From positions 4,087,001 to 4,151,000 of the forward strand of contig NZ_JAFHKM010000002.1 of the NCBI RefSeq assembly GCF_016937515.1: 64,000 nucleotides of DNA. The letters run 5' to 3'. The notes under the pieces were generated by a model. The model ran no database searches. It worked only from the letters and a program-made list of their open reading frames with translations, and was not told the origin of the DNA. Origin of the DNA: Cohnella algarum. Lineage in GTDB: Bacteria > Bacillota > Bacilli > Paenibacillales > Paenibacillaceae. Below, piece after piece: positions 1 through 7,962 of the stretch; within the stretch, counting starts at the first letter, position 1, and every line of letters begins with the position of its first letter. A program made the position numbers and the translations under genes.

Positions 1-154
1 ACGACGGGCGGATTTTCGCCAAAAATTTTACAATCGATGGACATAAAATGGAAATTCCCTTCATATTTCCTCATTACAATAAAAGAGTTGCACTTCATGA
101 GGGCGGGAGCTCGCTTCGAGTTTCGGCCCGTCGGGGAGAGGGGGAGGAACGACG

Positions 155-814
155 GTGACGATGCGCGCGGAGTTCGACCAAGGCTTGAACGAAATGCAGA
201 CGCTGCTCGCCCAAATGGGCGAACAGGTGGAGAAGGCGCTGGCCGATTCGATGGATGCGCTGGTGAAGCGCGACGCGGCCCAAGCGAAAAGGGTCGTAAA
301 CGAGGATTTGGAGCTCAACCGGCTGGAAGAGCGGGTGATGGAGCGGGGCGCGAAGCTGATCGCGACGCAGCAGCCGGTAGCGAAGGATCTTCGCCGCATA
401 TTGGCGGGCTTCAAAATTGCCGCCGACCTGGAGCGGATGGGGGATTTGTCCGTGGATATCGCGAAGACGGTGCTGCGGCTGGACGGGGAGACGCTCATCA
501 AGCCGCTGATCGACTTGCCGCGCATGGCGGCTATCGCCCGAACGATGATTCGCGATTCGATCCGGTCGTACACGGAAGAGAATGTCGAGCTCGCCTACAA
601 GATGGCCAAGGACGACGATCGGGTCGATGCGCTGTACGGCCAGATGTTTCGGGAGCTGTCGTCGCTGATGGTCGAGAACCCGAAATGGATCGGGCAGGCG
701 ACGCTGCTCGGATTCGTCGGGCGCTATTGCGAACGGATTGCGGACTATGCGACCAACATCGGCGAGAGCACGGTATACATCGCAACCGGCACGCGGCCGG
801 ACTTGAACGGCTGA
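155..814 (+). CDS. phoU: PhoU-family phosphate signalling protein
   Basis: PhoU is a cytoplasmic helical-bundle protein that couples the Pst phosphate transporter to the PhoR/PhoP two-component system and lowers Pho-regulon expression when phosphate is plentiful. The 219-residue product has the usual family length and two PhoU repeats, each built from the pattern of Asp, Glu and Met residues that binds metal clusters (for example DLERMGDLSVDIAK near residue 90 and CERIADYATNIGE near residue 192). The GTG at 155 is preferred to the in-frame ATG at 161 because a GGGGAGG-type ribosome site lies 7 nt upstream of it. The pst genes would be expected upstream, outside the window. Family identification is firm; regulation is inferred from the family. 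Confidence 0.93.
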   Translation: MTMRAEFDQGLNEMQTLLAQMGEQVEKALADSMDALVKRDAAQAKRVVNEDLELNRLEERVMERGAKLIATQQPVAKDLRRILAGFKIAADLERMGDLSVDIAKTVLRLDGETLIKPLIDLPRMAAIARTMIRDSIRSYTEENVELAYKMAKDDDRVDALYGQMFRELSSLMVENPKWIGQATLLGFVGRYCERIADYATNIGESTVYIATGTRPDLNG

Positions 815-939
815 GCGCCGGCCGCCCGACGAAAAACCTCCGTAATCGTCCCGGTCCGTCAGCGGAGGGGCCGACATTTTGTCGCTCCGTATGGTAAAAT
901 AAAAAGCAAATCGCGGGAGACGGAACGGAGAGACGTCGC

Positions 940-1898
940 ATGGACGGCATGATTACGGAAGACGGCCGGTTGAATCCGGAGTTCGGGGGGAGCGGGAGGC
1001 GCTCTACACCGGTTTGAACGGCTGCACGGTGGAGAGAGTTCGCATCTCCCCCGGCGAGAGCTACGTGTTCAAACCGCTGGCCGAAGGCGGGAATAGCCGG
1101 GAAGCTTGGGCGTACGAGCATGTGCGCCCCTCGCTTCCCGGCCTTTTTCCGCGGCTGATCGCGCGCTCGGCTGACGGGATTTCCGGACAGGGCTGGTTGT
1201 TGTTCGAAGATTTGGGGCCGCTTTCGCACCGTTTCAACGAAGGGACGGCTGCCGCCTTGATCGGGCAAATCGCCCGTTGGCACGCCTTGCCGACGGCATC
1301 GTTCGGCATCCGGTCCCGGCAGGGGCCGAAGCCGACGATCGGCGAAATGGCGGAAGCGTTGCGGCAGAACGAGGAGGAATGGGTGCCTTATCTTGAGGAA
1401 TTCCGCTGGCCGAAAGCGAGCATGCGCAGCTTGATCGCCGAAGCCCTCGAGCTGGAGAGGTCCGAATCCGTCGTGTTTTCGCACGGGGATCTGCATTTGG
1501 GCAATTACGCGATGACGGCGGGCGGGATCAGGGTGCTCGATTGGGAGCACGCGCATTTGAACAGCCGGCATTGGGACCTGTTTCACGTTCTCGATTTGTC
1601 CCATCCGTTATTTCCGAAAACGATGAATCCCGGCATGCGCGACCGTTTGCTCGAACGGTATCTGGATGCCGCCGAAGCGTTCGGCCCCCCGTCCGACAGG
1701 ACTCGTTTCCGGCGGGAATATTACGTTTTTTCGTCCGTTTTTTCGTTGTGGCTGCTGCTTTTGATCGAACGCGACCTGCGCCGCGAGGACGGAGTCTGGC
1801 CGGCGGATAAGCTTGAGGAGCAGCGTCTGGAAACGCTGGAAAACCTGCGTCAATGCTTGGCGTCGTTCATCATTTTGTCATATGTGAAAAAAAGTTGA
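940..1898 (+). CDS. APH/choline-kinase-family phosphotransferase, apparent -1 frameshift
   Basis: This encodes a kinase of the aminoglycoside phosphotransferase fold. The catalytic loop is HGDLHLGN (bases 1482-1505) and the metal-binding segment is LDWEHA. The natural start appears to be ATG 940, behind a GGAGAG-type site, but that frame stops at 1017. The rest of the kinase is read one frame over, open from upstream of TTG 1014 to 1898. Restoring one G in the six-G run at 985-990 joins the halves as FGGEREALYTGLNG, a normal N-terminal lobe. The substrate is unknown; the family includes small-molecule, sugar and spore-coat-related kinases. The gene is probably intact in the organism if the missing G is a sequencing error. 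A shorter product from TTG 1014 remains possible. Confidence 0.75.
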
Positions 1899-1918
1899 CG
1901 AACTTTCCCATTCAACAG

Positions 1919-1948
1919 TTGAGTTCGATGACCCCTTTTAGGTAGAAT
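1919..1948 (+). promoter_or_regulatory. sigma-A-type promoter for the cupredoxin gene
   Basis: TTGAGT at 1919-1924 and TAGAAT at 1943-1948 are separated by 18 nt. They lie 37 nt before the cupredoxin start, and no other gene intervenes. This is a consensus-based prediction. Confidence 0.45.
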
Positions 1949-1984
1949 AAGGGATGGACACTTGAAGAAGCAGGGGGAGCATCG

Positions 1985-2359
1985 ATGTACAAGAGGATTT
2001 TGCCAGCCTTGATTGTGGTCGCCTGTCTGTTCGGCGTTTATTTGTTGGCGACGGGATTGCCCGAACGACCGAAGGAAGAGGAGCTTGCGGAAGGACAGGA
2101 AATGCTGAAAATCTCCGCGACCAACTTTAGTTTCGATCAGACGGAATACCGCGTGAAAGCGGGTACCACGTACGTCCTCAGCTATTCGAACAAACTCGGC
2201 AACCACGGCGCGGAAATCGCCGATCTGAACATCAACCTGACGAAGGACAACCCGAGGGCGGAAGTGACGTTCGATACGCCGGGAGAATACGAAATGCATT
2301 GCTCGATCATGTGCGGGCAAGGTCACGGCGACATGGTAGCCAAGATCATTGTAGAGTAA
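1985..2359 (+). CDS. Membrane-anchored cupredoxin with a CuA-type site
   Basis: This is a 124-residue protein with one N-terminal membrane segment (about residues 4-24) followed by a cupredoxin domain facing outward. The C-terminal loop CSIMCGQGHGDM supplies two Cys, one His and one Met spaced as in the binuclear CuA centre of cytochrome c oxidase subunit II. A further His (NHGAE) sits earlier in the fold at the expected place. It is much shorter than CoxB and no other oxidase genes are nearby, so it is an orphan CuA-like protein. Possible roles are electron transfer or copper delivery to an oxidase; this is inference. The start follows an AGGGGGAG-type site, and a strong terminator follows directly, so it is probably monocistronic. 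Confidence 0.82.
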   Translation: MYKRILPALIVVACLFGVYLLATGLPERPKEEELAEGQEMLKISATNFSFDQTEYRVKAGTTYVLSYSNKLGNHGAEIADLNINLTKDNPRAEVTFDTPGEYEMHCSIMCGQGHGDMVAKIIVE

Positions 2360-2364
2360 CGATG

Positions 2365-2390
2365 AAAAGGAGCCCGCAGGCTCCTTTTTT
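2365..2390. terminator. Rho-independent terminator, probably bidirectional
   Basis: The arms AAAAGGAGCC and GGCTCCTTTT are separated by a CGCA loop and followed by a T-run. The hairpin separates the cupredoxin gene from the convergent small membrane protein gene and carries a T-run on both strands. Confidence 0.85.
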
Positions 2391-2420
2391 GAACGGATCG
2401 GAACGTTGCGAAAGCCCGCC

Positions 2421-2672
2421 TCATTTTTGCCGCGCGGCGCGGTCGCGCGCGATTACCCGGTCGCACAAGTACCCGATAACCGCCCAGCTGGCGACAGTCA
2501 GCGCGTAGATCGCGACCGCGCTGACCCGATGGATGTCGGTGAACAGCTCGACGAACCAGACCGGGACGCTGAGCATGAACAGGAAAATGTTGTGAGGGTC
2601 GTAGCCGGAGGCGTTGAACAGGACCAGCGCCAACCCGAACAGCGTGCACGCGAAGGTAACGTAGTATCGCAT
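2421..2672 (-). CDS. Small two- to three-segment membrane protein
   Basis: The 83-residue product is very hydrophobic, with membrane stretches at about residues 3-20, 29-46 and 50-70, ending in a basic tail (DRVIARDRAARQK). The start lies behind an AAAGGAAG ribosome site on the minus strand. No known family was recognised. It is convergent with the cupredoxin gene and shares its terminator. The clear ribosome site and coherent membrane pattern make it a likely real gene. Confidence 0.65.
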   Translation of the reverse strand: MRYYVTFACTLFGLALVLFNASGYDPHNIFLFMLSVPVWFVELFTDIHRVSAVAIYALTVASWAVIGYLCDRVIARDRAARQK

Positions 2673-2792
2673 GAAGCGGTCTTCCTTTCTCGCTGCGGCA
2701 TTTCTTCCGGCTTAGTATGCGTCTTGCGGCCCGCGCTCATTCGATCGGCGACCGGGCCGTTCAACATTCGAACATAAGGAGATGGCAAGACG

Positions 2793-3080
2793 ATGATTAC
2801 GCATATCGTTCTGTTCAAATTGAAGGACCGCAGCCCGGAGTCCGTGGCGAAAACGGCGCAGGTGCTGCGCGACATGGAAGGAAAAATCGACGAGCTGCTT
2901 TCGATCGAAGTCGGCATCGACGTGCTGCATTCGGAGCGTTCGTACGATATCGCGCTTACGACCAAGCACGCTTCGATGGAGGCGCTGCAGGCGTATCAGG
3001 TGCACCCCGTACATAAAAAAGTGATCGAGCACATGTCGGAGGTAAGGGAGTCCTCCGTCAGCGTCGATTACGAAAGCTGA
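2793..3080 (+). CDS. Dabb (stress-responsive alpha/beta barrel) domain protein
   Basis: This 95-residue single-domain Dabb protein starts with the typical MITHIVLFKLKD strand and ends in the HPVHKKVIEHMSEVRESSVSVDYES segment that closes the dimeric alpha-beta barrel. Dabb proteins form homodimeric ferredoxin-like barrels. Some are stress-induced and others act as small-molecule monooxygenases or cyclases, so the specific role here is unknown. An AAGGAGA site precedes the start. It probably leads a short operon with the two genes that follow, spaced by 14 and 4 nt. Confidence 0.85.
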   Translation: MITHIVLFKLKDRSPESVAKTAQVLRDMEGKIDELLSIEVGIDVLHSERSYDIALTTKHASMEALQAYQVHPVHKKVIEHMSEVRESSVSVDYES

Positions 3081-3094
3081 AAGGAAGAAGCGCG

Positions 3095-3235
3095 GTGAAT
3101 GCAACGGATTCCGGAGCCGGCGATCTTTATCAAATGATGACGTATTTGCTGGTGATCATCATCAGCGCGGTCGTGATGGTTATCTGGCTGAAACGAAAAA
3201 ACAAACGAAAGCGCCGCGACAGCGACGGGGGTTGA
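3095..3235 (+). CDS. Very small single-span membrane protein
   Basis: This 46-residue reading frame begins at GTG 3095, behind an AAGGAAG site (3081-3087) at 8-nt spacing. The product has a short polar N-terminus, one membrane segment (MMTYLLVIIISAVVMVIWL) and a strongly basic tail (KRKNKRKRRDSDGG), giving an N-out, C-in orientation by the positive-inside rule. It lies between the Dabb gene and the YutE-like gene with only a 4-nt gap downstream, which suggests translational coupling. No family was recognised. Confidence 0.6.
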   Translation: MNATDSGAGDLYQMMTYLLVIIISAVVMVIWLKRKNKRKRRDSDGG

Positions 3236-3239
3236 ACGA

Positions 3240-3683
3240 ATGTATTACGTGAACCGCAAAGGAATCGAGAGCCGTCTCGCCTGCATTCCCGAGCTTGCCG
3301 AAGCCATTCGCGAGTTGAGCGGCTCGTGGTCCGGTTCGACTGTGCAGGGATTGGCGCAGGAGCGGGTTTTGCACCTGGCGCTGGAAATCGCCACCGACGT
3401 CGGCAACGCGCTGATCGACGGTTTCATGATGCGCGACGCCAGCAGCTACGAGGACATTATCGAAGTCATTGCCGGCGAAGGCGTCATTTCCGGAACGCTG
3501 GCCGAGTTTTTGCGTTCCCTTGTCGGCTTGCGCAAGCCGCTCGTCCAGGATTACGACAGCTGGCCGAGGCATAAGCTTCACCCGCTCGCCCGAGAGCTTC
3601 CGGAGCAGATGCTCGCCTTCGCGGAGGAGATCAAGACGTATTTGCGCCGCGAGCTCGACCCGTGGGAAAAGAGCGGGAGCTGA
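3240..3683 (+). CDS. DUF86 / HepT-like protein of the YutE type
   Basis: The 147-residue product matches the architecture of Bacillus YutE: an N-terminal MYYVNRKGIESRL helix, the LAQERVLHLALEIATDVGNALIDGFMMRD core and the YEDI element. DUF86 proteins are related to HepT toxins of HepT/MntA systems, whose ribonuclease site is an Arg followed by His a few residues later. Here the corresponding segment reads RKPLVQDY, with Gln in the His position, as in YutE. No MntA-like nucleotidyltransferase is adjacent, so it is probably a housekeeping homologue and not an active toxin. Identification by family is good; function is unknown. Confidence 0.8.
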   Translation: MYYVNRKGIESRLACIPELAEAIRELSGSWSGSTVQGLAQERVLHLALEIATDVGNALIDGFMMRDASSYEDIIEVIAGEGVISGTLAEFLRSLVGLRKPLVQDYDSWPRHKLHPLARELPEQMLAFAEEIKTYLRRELDPWEKSGS

Positions 3684-4068
3684 TCCGAGGGGGCGGTTAG
3701 CCTCCCGACTGCAACAACTGCGGCCTGACGCCAAGGGAGTTGGTCATCTGGGCAAACCGGCCCCTATCGATTCAAGCCGTTTTCTTCTTCCGTTTATGTT
3801 TGGCCGATTGGCGGTTGATGAGCTCGCGACACGCAAGGATCGGCTTAAAACGACCAATACGTTCACGGTACTGCAGGAGCGCCCTGTGGAAGCCGACACC
3901 CCGATCCTGCGGGATGGATCAAGCAACACCTGAAGACGACGATTCGCCGCCATCTTGAATAAACCCACAGAACGAACCAGTCGGGGGCGGCAAAAGCGAA
4001 AACAGGCCAAAACCGTACCCCGGATTCAGCCTGGCAGAGGCAAAAATGAACATGAGGTTGTGAAGATT
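3684..4068. other. Gene-poor stretch with short coding-like fragments
   Basis: No intact gene can be supported here. Two lysine/arginine-rich fragments look like old C-termini. One on the plus strand ends at the TAA at 4078-4080 (ending HEVVKILDP). One on the minus strand runs from about 3918 to 3772 and ends in AKHKRKKKTA. Neither has a credible start or a recognised family. The stretch lies just outside the left boundary of the xylan island. Confidence 0.4.
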
Positions 4069-4392
4069 TTAGACCCGTAACGAAACATCCGGATCAACCC
4101 TTTTTTTTGGCAACTTTTTCTTCGATTCTTCCCCTGTTGCTCGTTTTTCCACTCCACACCCAAACACCATGAAAAATATTAGCACAAAGAAAATAATAAT
4201 GACAAACGAAGCCGGTACTGGATTTCGCGTTAGGTTTCTTGCTGTGATGCGGGCAGTGTCCGCTCAGAAAACGGCGAAGCAGGGCATCATGCTGCAGCTT
4301 GCGAAAATGACAAATCCGCTGGCCTTGACGCCGAAGCTTGTGGCATTTTGTAATGAGAATTCGGTTGCCTCAAAGAGTCGTACTTTCGAAAT
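4069..4392 (-). pseudogene. Possible degraded membrane-protein gene
   Basis: Read on the minus strand, two hydrophobic segments lie in one frame and are separated by a single TGA at 4264-4266. The upstream part contains SGFVIFASCSMMPCFAVF and the downstream part contains ASFVIIIFFVLIFFMVFG followed by a charged tail that ends at 4069. The upstream part begins inside the left direct repeat of the xylan island. No start codon or family could be assigned. It may be a relic truncated when the island arrived, or chance. Confidence 0.3.
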
Positions 4393-4393
4393 T
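4371..4393. repeat. Left copy of the island-flanking direct repeat
   Basis: The 20 bases at 4374-4393, AGAGTCGTACTTTCGAAATT, are identical to those at 14517-14536. Extending three bases outward gives 22 of 23 matches. The core contains the palindrome TTTCGAAA. The two copies enclose the whole xylan-utilisation block. Confidence 0.85.
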
Positions 4394-4432
4394 CAAACTA
4401 AAATTTTTCGGATACCCCCTTTAGTTTGGTTA

Positions 4433-4460
4433 TTGACGATGACGCTAATTCTCATATAGG
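4433..4460 (+). promoter_or_regulatory. Candidate promoter of the response regulator-kinase operon
   Basis: TTGACG (4433-4438) and TATAGG (4455-4460) are separated by 16 nt. They lie about 110 nt upstream of the first response-regulator start. The -10 element is a weak match. Confidence 0.3.
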
Positions 4461-4568
4461 TTGGGGGTGATGGAATTCCCTATACTCAAGCTGTCACAAA
4501 CTTCAAACCCAAATAATGAGCGCGCTTACAAATGAGCGGGATAGTTCAACCTCGGGGGAGGGATCTCG

Positions 4569-6101
4569 ATGATGAATGTGCTTTTGGTGGATGACGAGCC
4601 GTGGGTAATTGAGGGGCTTCGCACGATGGTGAATTGGAGGGATTTCGGTTTCCGGATATGCGGCGAGGCTTCGAGCGGCTCCGAAGCATTCAGTATGATT
4701 CAAGAGCTTAAACCGGAGCTGGTACTGACGGATATCCATATGCCGGCGATCAATGGATTGGAGCTGATTAAGCTGGCGAACCAGAAAATGGAATCTCCAC
4801 CTAAGTTCGTCATATTGAGTGGTTACGATGATTTCGATTATGCGATTACCGCAATGCAGCAGCGGGTCACGGAGTATTTGCTCAAACCATTCGACGAAGA
4901 GGAAATTGAGACCGTCCTAGTGCGCTTGCGCACGAAAATCCAAGAGGAGCTTATAGCGGAGCAAAGCCGAAGCCGCATGCAATTTTTGTTTACCAACAAT
5001 CTATTGATCAGCTTAATACAAGGCGAAGACAACGAGTCGCTTAAGCTACAGGCTGCCCAGGCCCTTCTTCTGCAAAAGGATTCAAAGCTGCGGTGCGTTT
5101 TGGTTGAAGGTTCCGGGACATCCTTTGCTCTGATCGGACGGGTGAAGAAATATTTCACGCAGAAACCCGATCGTATATTCGAGGACAGCGCGGGGAGGAT
5201 CGGGTTGATTTTGCCTGATGATGAATTCCCCTATTGCCGGGTACAGGAGCTTTGCGTACAACTCCACAGGGAGCTTGAGGACCAGTCAAGCCAGCCGGTC
5301 ATCGTGACGATCAGCGGCGTTCTTCAGGGGATCGGGTCGATTCGAGAACTGTACTTGCAGGCATTGGAGTTAAATAAATGCAAGCGCTGTCAGGGTAGAG
5401 ACGGGGTGTATCATTATAGGGGTTTACGGCAGGGCGGAAAATCGCATGATCACGGAAAGGAGAAATTCAAGGAACTTACGGAGATCGTCACGGCGTCCCG
5501 AATCAACATGATTGATGCTGCTGTTGAAGCCGCTCTGGACTCCATGTTGGAAGGCATGCTTGATTTGAAAGAAGCCATTGCCCATGTGGCCGACCTGGAA
5601 TTAAGTCTTTGCAGGCGGATCGGAGAAATGAACGGGGATCCGGATACTTTGATGAGAAAGCTTCAGGGCGGGCATGGCAGCATCGACAGTTTCGGGAGCT
5701 ATTCAGCTTTGAAATCATATGTCCTTGAACTTTGCTTGGAGGCGGCCGACATCCTGGCAAGGCTTGAGGCCAAGAACGAGAATAATACGATTTTCCATGT
5801 GATTCAATATGTGGACCGGGAATTCCGCAGCAAGCTTCAGTTGCAGGATCTGGCCAAAATGTTTCATATGAACTCCGCTTATTTGGGCCAGTTGTTTAAA
5901 AAAGAGACAGGCAAGTCGTTTAACGACTATTTGAACGAGAAAAGAATCGAGGAAGCAAAGCAATTGCTAAGACGCACCCAAATGAAAATTTCGGAGATTG
6001 CGCTTCAGGTCGGATATCCGAATGCGGACTATTTTATCATCAAATTCGAATGCCTAACAGGAGTGCTGCCTTCGGCGTACAAGCAGAATACCGCGAGGTA
6101 G
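4569..6101 (+). CDS. YesN/AraC-type response regulator 1 of the xylan island
   Basis: The 510-residue regulator has an N-terminal receiver domain (acidic pair D8-D9, phospho-acceptor D55 in LTDIHMP, conserved Lys in YLLKPFDEE), a long central linker and a C-terminal AraC/XylS double helix-turn-helix (about residues 400-508, including LQDLAKMFHMNSAYLGQLFKK). Such proteins activate sugar-uptake operons when phosphorylated by YesM-type kinases. A GGGGGAGGG site precedes the tandem ATG codons at 4569 and 4572. The kinase gene follows 34 nt later, then a second regulator of the same type. It probably activates the ABC-xylanase operon at 9612, though which regulator does so cannot be told from sequence. 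Confidence 0.92.
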   Translation: MMNVLLVDDEPWVIEGLRTMVNWRDFGFRICGEASSGSEAFSMIQELKPELVLTDIHMPAINGLELIKLANQKMESPPKFVILSGYDDFDYAITAMQQRVTEYLLKPFDEEEIETVLVRLRTKIQEELIAEQSRSRMQFLFTNNLLISLIQGEDNESLKLQAAQALLLQKDSKLRCVLVEGSGTSFALIGRVKKYFTQKPDRIFEDSAGRIGLILPDDEFPYCRVQELCVQLHRELEDQSSQPVIVTISGVLQGIGSIRELYLQALELNKCKRCQGRDGVYHYRGLRQGGKSHDHGKEKFKELTEIVTASRINMIDAAVEAALDSMLEGMLDLKEAIAHVADLELSLCRRIGEMNGDPDTLMRKLQGGHGSIDSFGSYSALKSYVLELCLEAADILARLEAKNENNTIFHVIQYVDREFRSKLQLQDLAKMFHMNSAYLGQLFKKETGKSFNDYLNEKRIEEAKQLLRRTQMKISEIALQVGYPNADYFIIKFECLTGVLPSAYKQNTAR

Positions 6102-6135
6102 CCGGCTGGCTGAACGGCGGGACGGTGCGAAAATC

Positions 6136-7962
6136 ATGAAAAAACGTTTCAGATTCCGATCATTCATTAACGATATACCGCTGAACTATAAATTCATACT
6201 CATCTATGTGATTGGCGTGCTGCTCCCTATCGCGGTTATCAACATCGCGTTCATGGACCGTATGACCGGCATCATCAAAGACCGGGAGGAACAAAATCTC
6301 GAAATCTCGCTGGAGCGGGCCAGAAAAGATATTCATGAGTTCATTGACGGCGGTGTAGCGGTCAGTCATGCGCTCAATACGGACAAGCTGCTGTATGAAA
6401 CGCTGGACAGAACTTACGAAAGTCCGATCCAGTTTTACGAAACGTTCGACGAACAGCTGCGAAACCGGGTGACTAGTTATATCCCCGTCAACAATCAGAT
6501 TCAGCGAATCAGCATTTTTACGGAGAATGAGACGATCATGCCCGGCGGGAATTATCAAGTGCTCGATGCCAATGCGAAGAATAGCGACTGGTACCGGCTG
6601 CGGGAACAATCGACGTCCCCTGTTATGGTAGCGGCCTACCGGGCGACTGAAGCAAATAACCGCACATCGACGGTCCCTTATCTGAGCGTTATCGAAAAAA
6701 TGGACTACTTTGATATATATAGCAAGTATGATAAATTGCTCCGGATCGATATCGACTTAAACAAAATTTACGATGTCATCCTGCGCGAGCAGGACTATTT
6801 AAATCTCTATCTGGTCAATGAGCATAACCAAATCATTATGTCTGCGGACAGCGGGTACCAGCGGGACGTTACCGATGCTTATCCGGTGTTTCAACTTTCA
6901 GATCATGACAAGGACAAAGACGTGCATGTCGTTTCCATCGGAACGGCAAGTTACGTAAAGGGCTGGAAGCTGGTTGGCGTTACACAGGGAACCCGGTTAT
7001 CCCAAGCCATGCGCGATATGCAGCTTTATGTGGGAATTATCGCAGCTGTTATTACACTGTTCTCGCTCATATTCATTTACATCATGCTCAGATCGTACAA
7101 TTATCGGGTTAAACGATTGTCCAGACATATGCAGAAGGTTACCAACGAGAAGTTCGACCTGATCCGGATCGATGAAGGCCGAGATGAGATCGGCTGCTTG
7201 ATCCAGAATTTCAATAGGATGACAGCCGAGATTAACTCTTTGATTAACAATGTGTACAAGCTCGAAATTCAGAAGAAAAACCTGGAGATGGAGCGGGTAC
7301 GGGCGGAGCTGAACTTTTTGCAAAGTCAGATGAATCCGCATTTTCTGTTTAACACACTGAATGCCATATTGGTCGTCTGCACGAAAAACAATTATTCCGA
7401 CGTGACGGATATCATCAAGAACCTGTCCAGACTGCTTCGCAGACTGCTTAGCTGGAAAGCGGACATCGTTACGCTTGAGGAAGAAATATTGTTCATCGAA
7501 ATGTATCTAAAGATCGAGAAATTCAGATTCCGGGACAAGATTGAGTATGAGCTTGATATCGACCGTGAAGCGCTGCTTTATAAAATACCGAAGATGAGTA
7601 TCCAACCATTGGTGGAAAATGCGTGCAAGCATGGCATTCAGGCTGTGGATGGGAAAGGCGTGGTCAAAATCAGCGCGACTGTATTAGACGGCAACCTCCG
7701 TATATCCGTGCAGGACAACGGCAAAGGCATGGCGCCGGAAAAACTTCGCGAGGTTCTTATTTCCATACGCAACGAGAATACATCCGGCACCAGTATCGGA
7801 ATCCGCAATGTATATAGCAGGTTTAAGCTTTATTACAACGACCTCGTTCGCTTTGATATTTACAGCAAGCCGGATCGGGGAACGACGGTGTTTTTCGAGA
7901 TTCCTGTCCGTCTGCTGGATCATCAGGATTACGTCAAGGAGGGGAACAGAATTGAGATTTAA
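6136..7962 (+). CDS. YesM-type sensor histidine kinase of the xylan island
   Basis: The 608-residue membrane kinase has a first membrane span at about residues 19-41, a roughly 250-residue extracellular sensing domain, a second span near 296-318, a HAMP domain, and a His_kinase core with the phospho-acceptor His at about residue 402 in QMNPHFLFN. A HATPase domain follows (N-box PLVENACKHG, G1 box DNGKGM). The extracellular domain presumably detects xylo-oligosaccharides directly or through the binding protein; this is inference from the neighbourhood. Its stop overlaps the start of the following regulator by 11 nt, indicating translational coupling. Confidence 0.93.
   Translation: MKKRFRFRSFINDIPLNYKFILIYVIGVLLPIAVINIAFMDRMTGIIKDREEQNLEISLERARKDIHEFIDGGVAVSHALNTDKLLYETLDRTYESPIQFYETFDEQLRNRVTSYIPVNNQIQRISIFTENETIMPGGNYQVLDANAKNSDWYRLREQSTSPVMVAAYRATEANNRTSTVPYLSVIEKMDYFDIYSKYDKLLRIDIDLNKIYDVILREQDYLNLYLVNEHNQIIMSADSGYQRDVTDAYPVFQLSDHDKDKDVHVVSIGTASYVKGWKLVGVTQGTRLSQAMRDMQLYVGIIAAVITLFSLIFIYIMLRSYNYRVKRLSRHMQKVTNEKFDLIRIDEGRDEIGCLIQNFNRMTAEINSLINNVYKLEIQKKNLEMERVRAELNFLQSQMNPHFLFNTLNAILVVCTKNNYSDVTDIIKNLSRLLRRLLSWKADIVTLEEEILFIEMYLKIEKFRFRDKIEYELDIDREALLYKIPKMSIQPLVENACKHGIQAVDGKGVVKISATVLDGNLRISVQDNGKGMAPEKLREVLISIRNENTSGTSIGIRNVYSRFKLYYNDLVRFDIYSKPDRGTTVFFEIPVRLLDHQDYVKEGNRIEI

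Noticed and set aside
1..154. Promoter of phoU around a TACAAT at 75-80
   Set aside because: No matching -35, and phoU is usually transcribed with pst genes lying outside the window.
4169..4459. 96-residue plus-strand gene at the island edge
   Set aside because: No ribosome site, poor composition, and it crosses the left direct repeat; the minus strand looks more coding-like.
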